DNA from: Vreelandella neptunia
GTDB lineage: Bacteria; Pseudomonadota; Gammaproteobacteria; Pseudomonadales; Halomonadaceae
Reading direction: 5' to 3'
DNA: 64,000 bases
NCBI RefSeq assembly: GCF_034479615.1
Contig: NZ_CP140255.1
Location: 3,286,001-3,350,000, forward strand
Positions 1 through 8,722 of the stretch are shown in pieces; positions within the stretch are counted from its first letter, which is position 1, and each line of letters starts with the position of its first letter. The position numbers and the translations under genes are program-made. The notes below the pieces were generated by a model. The model was not told the origin of the DNA. It worked only from the letters and a program-made list of their open reading frames with translations, and did no database searches.

Positions 1-440
1 ACCTCATCGGCGCTGATTACATCGTCCATATGGCTCTCAACGCCTGCGCGGGTAAGTAGTTTGGACACGGCATCCGCTGTACCGTTCGAAAATGCCACAC
101 AGCGTATGCCCGCATCGCGAAGCTGATCTAGCGCAGGCACTACATCGTCAAACGCGGGCAGCTCACCGTAGACCGCCATTAGATGATCTTGGTCGTTATC
201 CGAAAGCCCGGTTTGCAGTGCGCGGTCGATAAACACCAGCGCTTCGCGGGTGCACTCCGAAAACGGCACGTAAGCTCCCATCAGGCCATGGCGAAAGCTG
301 TACTCTAGCTGCTTATCGCGCCAGCGGCGGGCAAATTCACCGGCTTTGGAGGCATCCGTTAGGCGACGTTCGAGCTCAACGGTAACCCCTTGGGTATCGA
401 TCAACGTACCGTATACATCGAAGGCTAAGACCGGTTGCAT
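1..440 (-). CDS. 2-haloacid dehalogenase, type II (HAD family), 3' end beyond window
   Basis: The reading frame opens at an ATG at 440 preceded by AAGGAGT and runs off the left edge after about 146 codons. It encodes a HAD-superfamily hydrolase of the L-2-haloacid dehalogenase type, which displaces halide from short 2-haloacids through an aspartyl-ester intermediate. Visible landmarks are motif I FDVYGT with nucleophile Asp8 and Thr12, Arg41 in the block WRDKQLEY (the substrate-carboxylate arginine of this family), and motif II FSNG with Ser118 and Asn119. The motif III lysine and the C-terminal acidic motif lie outside the window. It is on the same strand as the doe genes but 131 bp beyond doeD. 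Many family members act on phosphates or have unknown substrates, so haloacid activity is a family-level inference. Confidence 0.85.
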   Translation of the reverse strand, partial: MQPVLAFDVYGTLIDTQGVTVELERRLTDASKAGEFARRWRDKQLEYSFRHGLMGAYVPFSECTREALVFIDRALQTGLSDNDQDHLMAVYGELPAFDDVVPALDQLRDAGIRCVAFSNGTADAVSKLLTRAGVESHMDDVISADE

Positions 441-571
441 CGTTGGCTACTCCTTAACTTTCAATTAATTGTGACCTGAGTTCAGCTTATATATCTTTAG
501 CATAGTAGACACCTTCAATAACAAAAGCGCCGCTGCACAGGCAGCGGCGCTTAGAAGGCTAAATCAGGTCA

Positions 572-2005
572 TCAAACCGTAAACGCGGCCTCTTTTTCAC
601 CACTTTTCAGGTCGCCAGAGCGCACCAGTTCATCGGTAACCCGGTCAATGGCTCGCTTGGCGCGGCCAATCATCTCATCCACTTCCCCACGATTAATGGT
701 CAGCGGCGGCGCAAAGCCAAGAATATCGCCTTGGGGCATGGCCCGGGCAATCAGGTTCTCTTCCATGGCAGCCGCCGCCACGCGAGGGCCCACTTTGAGG
801 GCGGGGTCGAAGTGCAGGCGCTGCTTGGCGTCCGGGGAGAACTCCAGTGCCGCCATTAAGCCAACGCCGCGTACGTCGCCCAGCAGCGGATGGCCTTCAA
901 AGTTAGCCTTTAGCTGCTGCTGGAAGTAGCCGCCGGTTTCAGCAGCGTTGCCCACCAGATTTTCACGCTCAATGATATCCAGGTTAGCTAGCCCTGCCGC
1001 ACAGCCCAGGGCGTGGCCAGAGTAGGTCCAGCCGTGGCCGATGGGGCCGTACTCACCGGTGCCCTGCTCCAGCACCTGCCAGACTTTCTCACCCACAATC
1101 ACACCGGAGAGCGGCTGGTAGGCGCTAGTTAAGCCCTTGGCGATCGTGACCAGGTCAGGCTTCATATTGTAGTGATGGCTGCCGAAATCAGAGCCGGTAC
1201 GGCCAAAGCCACACACCACTTCATCAGCAATCAGCAACACATCGTACTTCGCCAGCACGGTTTGAATCGCATCCCAGTAGCCTTCCGGCGGCGGTACGAT
1301 ACCCCCCGTACCCAGAACCGGCTCGCCAATAAAGGCAGCCACAGTATCCGGGCCCTCTTCCAGAATCATCGCTTCCAGCTTGTCGGCGCAGTAAGCGGAG
1401 AACTCAAGCTCGGTCATACCGTGCTGTTCGGCGGCGCGTAGGTAGTAGTGCGGCGCTTCGGTATGGCGAATAGTGTCAATGGGCAGATCGAAGTGGTCGT
1501 GGAACGCTTTCAGGCCGGTCAGCGAGCCGGAAGCAATGCCCGAGCCGTGGTAGCCGCGCATGCGTGAGATAACCTTTTTCTTCTGCGGGCGGCCCAGCAC
1601 GTTATTGTAGTAGCGCACGATCTTGAGCTGGGTTTCGTTGGCGTCCGAGCCGGACATGCCGTAGTACACTTTGGACATGTTCATACCGGCGATTTTCAAA
1701 ATACGCTCGGAAAGCTCGATCTGCGGCTCGTTGGAGTGGCCCACATAGGTGTGATAGTAAGAGAGCTCTAACGCTTGCTTATAGATCGCTTCAGCGACTT
1801 CGGTGCGACCGTAGCCGATGTTGACGCAGTAAAGCCCGGCAAAGCCGTCGATAAATTCACGGCCGTCTTTATCCACGATATTGATGCCTTTGCCGCCGGT
1901 AATCACACGGCCCGGCGCATCGCCATGGGCGAAGTCACGTAGGTGGGTAGAGGCGTGGAAAGTAACTTTACGATCGCGTTCGATCAAATCCTGATGCAAG
2001 CTCAT
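572..2005 (-). CDS. doeD: DoeD, diaminobutyrate transaminase of ectoine degradation
   Basis: Class III PLP-dependent aminotransferase of 477 residues. In H. elongata DoeD transfers the 4-amino group of L-2,4-diaminobutyrate, the product of DoeB, to give L-aspartate 4-semialdehyde. The sequence shows the cofactor aspartate in LLIADEVVCGFGRTG (Asp261), the Schiff-base lysine in TIAKG (Lys290), and the N-terminal GYGRTEVAEAI and YYGMSGSDANETQ blocks. The ATG at 2005 follows a purine-rich AGAGAGAA ribosome site. It is the last gene of doeABXCD, separated from doeC by 200 bp that hold a REP pair and a leader hairpin, so it may be expressed partly apart from doeC. Taken alone the sequence could be any omega-amino acid:pyruvate transaminase; the assignment rests on gene order. 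Confidence 0.88.
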   Translation of the reverse strand: MSLHQDLIERDRKVTFHASTHLRDFAHGDAPGRVITGGKGINIVDKDGREFIDGFAGLYCVNIGYGRTEVAEAIYKQALELSYYHTYVGHSNEPQIELSERILKIAGMNMSKVYYGMSGSDANETQLKIVRYYNNVLGRPQKKKVISRMRGYHGSGIASGSLTGLKAFHDHFDLPIDTIRHTEAPHYYLRAAEQHGMTELEFSAYCADKLEAMILEEGPDTVAAFIGEPVLGTGGIVPPPEGYWDAIQTVLAKYDVLLIADEVVCGFGRTGSDFGSHHYNMKPDLVTIAKGLTSAYQPLSGVIVGEKVWQVLEQGTGEYGPIGHGWTYSGHALGCAAGLANLDIIERENLVGNAAETGGYFQQQLKANFEGHPLLGDVRGVGLMAALEFSPDAKQRLHFDPALKVGPRVAAAAMEENLIARAMPQGDILGFAPPLTINRGEVDEMIGRAKRAIDRVTDELVRSGDLKSGEKEAAFTV

Positions 2006-2026
2006 AGCGTTCTCTCTATACAGTAA

Positions 2027-2048
2027 ACCTCCCCAAAAGTGGGGAGGT
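2027..2048 (-). terminator. Hairpin in the doeD leader
   Basis: A perfect 8-bp stem (ACCTCCCC / GGGGAGGT) with a 6-nt loop lies 22-43 nt upstream of the doeD start. Read on the minus strand it is followed by only three T residues, so it is a weak terminator at best. It could instead be an attenuator or an RNA-stability element between doeC and doeD. Confidence 0.4.
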
Positions 2049-2091
2049 ATTTTATCTTTGGTGACTGACTAAATGCTGGGCACCTAGCGGT

Positions 2092-2177
2092 GCCTTCGCC
2101 CGGCGGAGCCGGCCTCCCACAGAACCAACTCAAGCTCCTGAACGGGTGTTGTGGGAGGGCGCTTCAGCGCGCGAAGC
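2092..2177. repeat. REP-like inverted pair (BIME-like) between doeC and doeD
   Basis: Two copies of a TGTGGGAGG-headed element face each other. One lies on the minus strand at 2092-2121 and one on the plus strand at 2150-2177, with a 28-nt spacer. Each starts with TGTGGGAGG, continues with an imperfect GC-rich palindrome (GGCTCCGCC in one, GCGCTTCAGCGCGC in the other) and ends in CGAAG. This is the layout of REP/BIME elements common in pseudomonads and halomonads. I found no further copy in the window. Confidence 0.75.
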
Positions 2178-2205
2178 TTTTCTACCCGAGATTAAACTTC
2201 CAAAT

Positions 2206-3702
2206 TCAGCTCCCAGACACTGAACCCAGCGCGCCCAGGCAGTAATACTTCGTTTCCAGGTACTCATCGATACCCGTGGCGCCACCTTCGCGGCCAAGGC
2301 CGGACTGCTTCACGCCACCAAAGGGAACCGGCGGGCCGGTCATCTTAACCGAGTTAACGCTAACCATGCCGTACTCTAGCGCGCGCATCAGCTTCCAGAT
2401 GCGGCGGATATCGTGGGTGTAGATGTACGCAGCCAGGCCGTACTCGGTGTCGTTGGCCATTTCAATCACTTCGTCGTCGGTGCTGTAGGCGGTGATGCCG
2501 GCCACCGGCGCGAAGTTCTCTTCCCGCCACACTTTCATCTGCGCCGTTACGCCGGTCAGCATCACCGGCATAAAGAAGTTCTCGCCGGGCGCTTGGCTTT
2601 GATCACCACCGATCACGGTGGCTCCTTTGGAGATGGCGTCATCGACAATCGCCGCCGCTTTCTCTACCGCCTGACGGTGAATAAGCGGACCAAGGTCTAT
2701 CTCGCTTTGGAGACCATTGCCCACGGTAAGCGCCGCCATACGCTCGCTGAAATGCTCAACGAACTCATCGTGAATGGATTCATGCACCAGAATGCGGTTG
2801 GCGGCTAGGCAGTCCTGCCCCGCGGTTTGGAACTTGGCATCAATGGCCGCAAAGGCCGCCTCTTTGGGATCCATGTCGGGCCCAACAATAAACGGCGCAT
2901 TGCCACCCAGCTCCAGGGAGAGCCGCTTGACGGTATTAGCACTCTGCTCAATCAGTAGGCGGCCCACGCGGGTGGAGCCGGTGAACGACAGCGCCCGAAT
3001 TCGCGATTCGCTGCAGAGGATCTTTGAGACTTCCGCTGGATCGCCTAGCACTACGTTGAAAATCCCGGCGGGAATCCCAGCACGCTCGGCCAGCTCCGCC
3101 AGCGCCAACGCTGAGTAGGGTGTTTCGTTAGCTGGTTTGACGATCACCGGGCAGCCCGCTGCCAGCGCTGCCGCGGCTTTGCGGGTAATCATCGCCAGCG
3201 GGAAGTTCCACGGCGTAATCATCGCCGCGATGCCCACTGGCTCTTTAATGGTGCCCAGTGATGCATTGGGGATATGGCTAGGGATGGTCTCACCGTAGGT
3301 ACGCTTGCCCTCTTCGGCAAACCAGCGCACAAAGCTGGCACCGTATTGCACCTCACCACGGGCATCGGGCAGCGGCTTACCCTGCTCCAGGGTCATAATA
3401 GTGGCGAGGTCTTCGCGGTTGGCTTGAATCAGATCGTACCAAGCCAGCAAGCGCTCACAGCGCTCATCAGCGCGTAGCGCACGCCACTGTACAAACGCAG
3501 CTTCAGCGGCGTCTACGGCAGCGGTGATCTGCTCGGCTTCCAGCAAAGGGATATGGCCAATGGCTTCATTGGTGGCCGGGTCGTAGACAGCCTCTTCGCG
3601 ACCGCCTTCCCCGTGGGTCCACTTACCGTTCACGTAGGCGTACTGCCGGAACAGACGCGGATCTTCCAGGCGCTTGGCGAGCGTGGTCGATAGTGTGGTC
3701 AT
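2206..3702 (-). CDS. doeC: DoeC, aspartate-semialdehyde dehydrogenase of ectoine degradation
   Basis: NAD(P)-dependent aldehyde dehydrogenase of 498 residues, close in sequence to succinate-semialdehyde dehydrogenases. In the doe pathway it oxidises L-aspartate 4-semialdehyde to aspartate, the last step before central metabolism. Visible features are MITPWNFP (residues 161-168), the nucleotide-binding TGSTRVG (241-247), the general base Glu264 in ELGGNAPF, and catalytic Cys298 in AGQDCLAANR. The start at 3702 has a strong GAGGAGAGG ribosome site. The 222 bp upstream separate it from doeX, so it probably has its own promoter. Without context it would be annotated GabD-like; the doe order supports the narrower call. 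Confidence 0.88.
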   Translation of the reverse strand: MTTLSTTLAKRLEDPRLFRQYAYVNGKWTHGEGGREEAVYDPATNEAIGHIPLLEAEQITAAVDAAEAAFVQWRALRADERCERLLAWYDLIQANREDLATIMTLEQGKPLPDARGEVQYGASFVRWFAEEGKRTYGETIPSHIPNASLGTIKEPVGIAAMITPWNFPLAMITRKAAAALAAGCPVIVKPANETPYSALALAELAERAGIPAGIFNVVLGDPAEVSKILCSESRIRALSFTGSTRVGRLLIEQSANTVKRLSLELGGNAPFIVGPDMDPKEAAFAAIDAKFQTAGQDCLAANRILVHESIHDEFVEHFSERMAALTVGNGLQSEIDLGPLIHRQAVEKAAAIVDDAISKGATVIGGDQSQAPGENFFMPVMLTGVTAQMKVWREENFAPVAGITAYSTDDEVIEMANDTEYGLAAYIYTHDIRRIWKLMRALEYGMVSVNSVKMTGPPVPFGGVKQSGLGREGGATGIDEYLETKYYCLGALGSVSGS

Positions 3703-3924
3703 GGGAACCTCTCCTCAAATGCAGTCTGGCTAACCGAGCGCTGCAATTACTGTGTGGCATTGTCAGCAAGCGCTCATAAGCCTTGCTGTCGAATGCCCCC
3801 AGGTTAACGGAGAGGAGCCACGAAGTGTTTTTGAAAACCGAGACTTATCACGAGACTTTTTTTGTCAGAGGGCGTTTGGCAGTACTTTTTTTTGGTGGGC
3901 TTACGATAGGGAACCAAAACTGCA

Positions 3925-4401
3925 TTAAAGAATATCGTCGGTATCAATACCTATAGGAACGCGCTTAACGGTTTTGGTAACGATATAGGTAAAATAGCGC
4001 TCGATACCGGCTTCAGAAACCAGCCACTTATCCATCAAACGCTGATAGCTATCGATGGTGCGCGCTTCAAACTTGACCAGGTAATCCACCCCGCCCCCCA
4101 CAGCCACGCACTCGGTAACTTCCGGGGTTTGCATTACCAACGCCTCAAAACGCGCAAAGCTGTCCACGTTGTGTTGTTTGAGCTCGATCTGTACCCAGAC
4201 CGCATTGCGCGGCACCAATACCTCGCTATTGATGCGCGCGCTGTAGCCCTGGATCACGCCGGCTTTTTCCAGCCTCTTTACCCGCTCCCAACAGGGGCTG
4301 ACCGAGAGATTGATCGCTTCGGCCAGCTTCGACTTAGTGATTCGCCCATCGCGGGAGAGGATGTCGAGGATTTTCAGATCGTACCGGTCAAGTTTCATCA
4401 T
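3925..4401 (-). CDS. doeX: DoeX, Lrp/AsnC-type regulator of ectoine degradation
   Basis: Feast/famine regulator of 158 residues. Residues 1-60 form the AsnC winged helix (DLKILDILSRDGR, then SKLAEAINLSVSPCWERVKRLE). Residues 70-150 form the RAM ligand-binding domain, with VTECVAVGGGVDYLVKFEA matching the family's effector-loop region. In H. elongata DoeX is reported to bind near the doe genes and respond to pathway intermediates; here only its position supports that. It starts 8 bp after the end of doeB, so doeA-doeB-doeX look like one transcript. MMK at the start gives two adjacent ATG choices (4401 or 4398) and no strong ribosome site for either, suggesting translational coupling to doeB. 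Confidence 0.88.
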   Translation of the reverse strand: MMKLDRYDLKILDILSRDGRITKSKLAEAINLSVSPCWERVKRLEKAGVIQGYSARINSEVLVPRNAVWVQIELKQHNVDSFARFEALVMQTPEVTECVAVGGGVDYLVKFEARTIDSYQRLMDKWLVSEAGIERYFTYIVTKTVKRVPIGIDTDDIL

Positions 4402-4409
4402 GCCGAGGG

Positions 4410-5429
4410 CTACGCCTCCAGGCGTTCAACAACATCGGCAATCACCGCCAGGGTATCCCCCATATTGATGAGCGAGGGCGCGCGGCGAGCCATCAGGATG
4501 CCATCGCGCTCGGCTTTGTAAGCAACCGGGTCGGTGCCACTGCGGGTCATGTCGTACACATAGGCGATGGTTTGGCCTTTTTTCACTTCGTCGCCTAGCG
4601 CTACCAACAGCTCTAACACGCCAGAATGCTGGCTCTGTACGTAACAGCTGGCGTCAGGCATATCGAGATACATCTGCCCACCTGTGGGCATTTCCACTTC
4701 GCCTTTTACCAGGCCATAGTGAATCAGGAAATTACGCACGCCACGCTCTGCAATCGCGATACTCTGGGGCGTTGAGGTTCCGCCGCCGCCCAGCTCGGTG
4801 GCGACAAAGACTTTGCCCTGGCGCTCGCAGGCGGTGTCGAAGAGTTTTTCTGCATCCAATTCAAACATCACCATGGCGTAAGGGGCGCCGAAGGCTTTAG
4901 CACCTTCCAGAGCAGCCTGCTGCTGCGCTTTATCATCCAACACATGGGACGCGCCGAAGGGCAGAATATCCAGCGTACGGCCGCCCGAATGAAGGTCTAG
5001 CACCACGTCGCTCATCGGCACCAATACGCGGGTGAAGTAGTCAGCAATTTGCGGCGTGACGCTGCCATTGGGGTCGCCGGGAAAGCTGCGATTGAGGTTG
5101 CCCTTGTCCATGGGCGAGGTGCGTTTCCCGGCCATGACCGCCGGGGTATTCATGCACGGCACGATAATCACCCGCCCCGTCACGTCCTCTGCCTTCAGCG
5201 TTGAAGAGAGCTTCAACAGCGAGGTGATGCCTTCATATTCATCGCCGTGATTGCCGCCGGTCAGCAGTGCCGTGGGGCCTTCGCCGTTCTTAACCACAGT
5301 CACGGGGATCATCACCGCGCCCCAGGCAGACTCATCGGTAGAAATCGGTAGCTTTAAAAAGCCGTGCTGCACGCCATCGGCATCAAAATCAACGGTGGCG
5401 GAAATGGGACTTGGTCGCATCGTCGTCAT
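4410..5429 (-). CDS. doeB: DoeB, N-acetyl-L-2,4-diaminobutyrate deacetylase
   Basis: Zinc hydrolase of the succinylglutamate desuccinylase/aspartoacylase (M14-like) family, 339 residues. It removes acetate from N-alpha-acetyl-L-2,4-diaminobutyrate, the DoeA product, to release diaminobutyrate. The metal site is readable: TGGNHGDEYEG gives His61 and Glu64, and LDLHSGG gives His147. The C-terminal third holds a beta-barrel with a lipoyl-like stretch (GVLELLVALGDEVKKGQTIAYVYD), usual for this subfamily. The start at 5429 has AAGGAAA nine to twelve bases upstream. It lies 38 bp after doeA and 8 bp before doeX in the same direction. Confidence 0.9.
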   Translation of the reverse strand: MTTMRPSPISATVDFDADGVQHGFLKLPISTDESAWGAVMIPVTVVKNGEGPTALLTGGNHGDEYEGITSLLKLSSTLKAEDVTGRVIIVPCMNTPAVMAGKRTSPMDKGNLNRSFPGDPNGSVTPQIADYFTRVLVPMSDVVLDLHSGGRTLDILPFGASHVLDDKAQQQAALEGAKAFGAPYAMVMFELDAEKLFDTACERQGKVFVATELGGGGTSTPQSIAIAERGVRNFLIHYGLVKGEVEMPTGGQMYLDMPDASCYVQSQHSGVLELLVALGDEVKKGQTIAYVYDMTRSGTDPVAYKAERDGILMARRAPSLINMGDTLAVIADVVERLEA

Positions 5430-5467
5430 GAAAAATTTCCTTTCTGTTACGGGCGGCTATATCAGCT

Positions 5468-6667
5468 CTACTTCACAAACAGCTGGCGCGGAAAATTGGC
5501 CAGGGTTTCGCAGCCATCATCGGTAATTAAAATACTTTCAGTAATTTCCAAGCCCCAGTTTTCTTCCCAGAGCCCCGGCATAAAGTGGAACGTCATGCCC
5601 GGTTCCAGAATAGTGTCATCGGAGGGGCGTAGGCTCATGGTGCGCTCACCCCAGTCGGGCGGGTACGAAATACCGATGGGATAACCACAGCGTGCGCCGC
5701 CGCGATCAAAGCCGTATTTATCCATCGCGGCACCCAGCGCCATGGCGATATCCGCGGTGCGGTTACCGGGTTTGGCCACGGCCAAGCCGTTTTCGATGCC
5801 TTCCAGCAGGGCTGATTCCGCGCGAATAAAATCCGTTGGTGGTGTGCCCAGAAACACGGTGCGTGACATCGGTGCATGATAGCGCTTAAACACCCCGGCA
5901 ATCTCAAAGAAGGTACCCTCACCTTTGCGAAACGGCGTGTCGTCCCAGGTCAGGTGCGGCGCGGCGGCGTCTTTACCGGTGGGCAGCATGGGCACAATGG
6001 CGGGATAGTCGCCGCCAAAGACTTTACCATTCTCATCCACAAAACCTTCGATGCCAACGCGGTAAATCTCTGACACCAGCTTGCTCTTGGGCAAGCCTGG
6101 CTCGATCACTTCCAGAATACGCGTATGCATGCCTTCCACTATTTTGGCGGCAATGCGCATATAGGCCACTTCTTGCGGCGATTTGATCGCCCGGCACCAG
6201 TTCACCAGCGAATTGGCATCCATAAAGCGTGCATGGGGAAGCTCGCGCAGCAGGCTTAAATAGGCCTTGGCGGAGAAGTAATAGTTATCCATTTCCATGC
6301 CCACCACGCCTAGATGCCAGCCGCGATCCGGCATGATCGACTGGGCCAGGTACTCCATGGGATGCATGTCCGGATTCTGTACGTAGTAATCCGGATAGTA
6401 AGTAATGTTGTCGGGATCGATCCAGCAGGTGCGCAGGGCACCGTTGGCGTCCATACGCCGTCCGAACCATACCGGCTCGCCTTCAAGGCCCACCAGCACA
6501 CACTGATGCACATAAAACGACCAACCGTCGTAGCCGGTTAGCCAAGCCATATTGGAAGGGTCACTGACGATCAGTACGTCAATGCCACGACTGGCCATTT
6601 CAGCACGCACTTTCCACAGGCGGGTAGCGTACTCTTCGCGCGTGAAAGGCAGGGAAACCTGAGTCAT
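5468..6667 (-). CDS. doeA: DoeA, ectoine hydrolase
   Basis: M24 aminopeptidase-P/creatinase-fold enzyme. DoeA opens the tetrahydropyrimidine ring of ectoine to acetyl-diaminobutyrate, the first step of degradation. The N-terminal domain carries VSDPSNMAWLTGYDGWSFY; the C-terminal pita-bread domain runs from about residue 165 to 395, with the blocks GGDYPAIVPML, KGEGTFFEIAGV and EPGMTFHFMPGLW where peptidases would bind metal. Several canonical metal ligands are replaced, as is normal in creatinase-like hydrolases. I chose the ATG at 6667 (MTQVSLPF, 399 residues), which fits my recollection of the family length and N-terminus; the in-frame ATG at 6682 would add five residues. Neither has a good ribosome site. 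First gene of the doe cluster, divergent from ghrA. Confidence 0.9.
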   Translation of the reverse strand: MTQVSLPFTREEYATRLWKVRAEMASRGIDVLIVSDPSNMAWLTGYDGWSFYVHQCVLVGLEGEPVWFGRRMDANGALRTCWIDPDNITYYPDYYVQNPDMHPMEYLAQSIMPDRGWHLGVVGMEMDNYYFSAKAYLSLLRELPHARFMDANSLVNWCRAIKSPQEVAYMRIAAKIVEGMHTRILEVIEPGLPKSKLVSEIYRVGIEGFVDENGKVFGGDYPAIVPMLPTGKDAAAPHLTWDDTPFRKGEGTFFEIAGVFKRYHAPMSRTVFLGTPPTDFIRAESALLEGIENGLAVAKPGNRTADIAMALGAAMDKYGFDRGGARCGYPIGISYPPDWGERTMSLRPSDDTILEPGMTFHFMPGLWEENWGLEITESILITDDGCETLANFPRQLFVK

Positions 6668-6972
6668 CGGGCAACTCGCCATTAAAGATCACCAAGAACC
6701 AACGCACTGCCTACTATAGGCACGCAACGCTGGGCCACAGGATCGACCTGGCCACCACCGATCAGGTGTCGGGGTTGAATCTGCCGCGCTTGCAGCAGGC
6801 CCGCCAATGTCGTCTTAACCCGATACTAGCACCGACCCTTGGTTGGCGGTCAAAGGCTTTATGACAAAAAGTGCATACGGCATCGTTATTTGCACTAAGC
6901 GAGCTTGCAACGACCTTGAGTGCTCACCATGATAGTTTGCAGTGATGACACTTTTATCAGGAGGTGAACGCG

Positions 6973-7908
6973 ATGAAAATTGTTGTGCATATCGATGAGG
7001 CTAAACAGTGGCAAGCAGCGCTTGCTGAAGCCCTGCCCCAAGCCACTGTACTCACCAGCGAGGCGCCAGCGGATGAGCGTAAAGATGCCGACTATCTCGC
7101 CATCTGGAAAGCCCCCGCCCATTTGCTGCAAGAGCAGACCCAGCTCAAAGGCATCATCAATTTAGGCGCAGGGGTGGATTATCTGCTGAAAACCCCAGGC
7201 CTGCCCAAGGACGTGCCGATTGTAAAATTACGTGATGCGGGCATGGGCGAGCTGATGGCCGATTATGCCCTGTACGGCGTGCTGCACTTCTACCGCAGCA
7301 TGGATCGTTACGCCACTCAGCAGCATAACGCCACTTGGCAACCACAGGAGGTGGTGGAAAAATCCCAGTGGCGGGTGGGCGTATTGGGCCTGGGTGCCAT
7401 TGGCAGCTTTGTGGCCAGCGCCCTGCAGCAAGCAGGTTTCCCAGTGCTGGGCTGGAGCCGTTCTCCCAAGCAGATCAGCGGCGTGGACTGCTTTCACGGC
7501 GACGACGGGTTAAGCGAACTGCTCGGCCAAGTGCAGAGCCTAATCACCATTTTGCCCGATACGGCCGCCACTCACCATATTCTCAACGCCGAGCGGCTGG
7601 CCCAACTGCCCCAAGGCGCTAGTGTGATTAACCCTGGTCGGGGTAGTTTGATTGATGAACAGGCGCTATTGGAAGCACTGGGTAGCGGCAAACAGCCGGG
7701 TCACCTGCGTGGAGCGCTATTGGATGTATTCCAGGAAGAGCCGCTGCCCACTGACAACCCGCTCTGGCAGCACCCTAAGGTAATCATCACACCCCATATG
7801 GCTGCGCCTACTCCGCTTAACGATGCCATCGACCAAGTGATCGCTTACTTGCATGCCTTTGAATCGGGTGAAAAACTCTCCACTATCAACCCAGAGGCAG
7901 GTTACTGA
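6973..7908 (+). CDS. ghrA: Glyoxylate/hydroxypyruvate reductase A-like 2-hydroxyacid dehydrogenase
   Basis: D-isomer-specific 2-hydroxyacid dehydrogenase of 311 residues, most like GhrA, which reduces glyoxylate and hydroxypyruvate with NADPH. The Rossmann motif GLGAIG is at residues 139-144. The catalytic set is Arg223 (NPGRGSLID), Glu256 (DVFQEEPLP) and His275 (ITPHMAAPT). AGGAGG at 6959-6964 sits 8 nt before the ATG at 6973, so that ATG is the start; the upstream in-frame GTG at 6964 overlaps the ribosome site and is unlikely. Divergent from doeA across about 300 bp that must hold both promoters. No clear pathway link to ectoine degradation is visible. Confidence 0.85.
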   Translation: MKIVVHIDEAKQWQAALAEALPQATVLTSEAPADERKDADYLAIWKAPAHLLQEQTQLKGIINLGAGVDYLLKTPGLPKDVPIVKLRDAGMGELMADYALYGVLHFYRSMDRYATQQHNATWQPQEVVEKSQWRVGVLGLGAIGSFVASALQQAGFPVLGWSRSPKQISGVDCFHGDDGLSELLGQVQSLITILPDTAATHHILNAERLAQLPQGASVINPGRGSLIDEQALLEALGSGKQPGHLRGALLDVFQEEPLPTDNPLWQHPKVIITPHMAAPTPLNDAIDQVIAYLHAFESGEKLSTINPEAGY

Positions 7909-7984
7909 CGCCACCCCCTGCCCAGGCTATACTGGCGCGCTGGGAACCAAGCAGTGGCTAAAGGCTCTTAGGAAGATACCCTTT

Positions 7985-8722
7985 ATGGAGGAAAGGCCCT
8001 TGGTCAATGTTTTCGCACGACTGCCTAGCCGCGTGCTCGCAGGGATGGGGTTGAGTTTTGCCGTCTGGTGCTCTAGCAACATGGCGTTAGCAGCAGACAC
8101 GTCCAAAGAGCCGCAGTCTTTTGAAGCCCCTAGGCCCTTTGAAGCACAGTATCGGCTTGAGGTTCGCGGTTGGCCTGGGGCTACTATTACCCATCGCCTC
8201 TCTAACGAAGGGAATCACTGGTTAAGCGATATGCGCTTTTCAATCACCGTGGCACGCGGTCAGGAGTTCAGCCGTTTTTCGCTCAATGGCGATGACACCA
8301 ACGCTCTGCTCTTTAGCAGCAGCTATTCGGTACTGGGCGTAGGTGATAGCTACCAGTTAAATGAAGGTGATATTCCCAGCCTAGATCGCCAGACGGCGCT
8401 GTTTGATCTCTCCCGCCGGGCGGGGCACGAAAACTGTACACAGAGTACGCCCTGCGCGATTGAGTTTGTTGATCAAAAAGGCCGCGATGAGCACTTTCAA
8501 TATTACGTTACCGACCCAGGCAGCATTGAGGTTCCCGCAGGAGAGTTTGAAGCACTGAACGTATCGCTCATTGATATCGAGAAGCCCGACCGCCTGCTAA
8601 CCATTAGCTTTCACCCTGACTGGCCCGGGCTGATTCTTTCTGCGGTATATCGAAAAGAGGGTCGCCGCGAAACGCAGCTGACATTAACTAACTTCAACCC
8701 AAACGGTGGCGCGACGCCCTAA
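7985..8722 (+). CDS. DUF3108 domain periplasmic protein
   Basis: Secreted protein of 240-245 residues with an N-terminal signal peptide (hydrophobic stretch VLAGMGLSFAVWC, cleavage probably after ALA). The remainder is a beta-rich DUF3108 domain: FEAQYRLEVRGWPGATITHRL at its start, then the block FEALNVSLIDIEKPDRLLTISF. Members are small periplasmic or lipoprotein-like proteins of unknown function. Two starts compete: ATG 7985, with a poor ribosome site, and TTG 8000, which has GGAGG at 7988-7992 at good spacing. The TTG is attractive and gives a cleaner signal peptide. Its stop is directly followed by the lysO ATG with no intervening base, so the two are translationally coupled. Confidence 0.75.
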   Translation: MEERPLVNVFARLPSRVLAGMGLSFAVWCSSNMALAADTSKEPQSFEAPRPFEAQYRLEVRGWPGATITHRLSNEGNHWLSDMRFSITVARGQEFSRFSLNGDDTNALLFSSSYSVLGVGDSYQLNEGDIPSLDRQTALFDLSRRAGHENCTQSTPCAIEFVDQKGRDEHFQYYVTDPGSIEVPAGEFEALNVSLIDIEKPDRLLTISFHPDWPGLILSAVYRKEGRRETQLTLTNFNPNGGATP

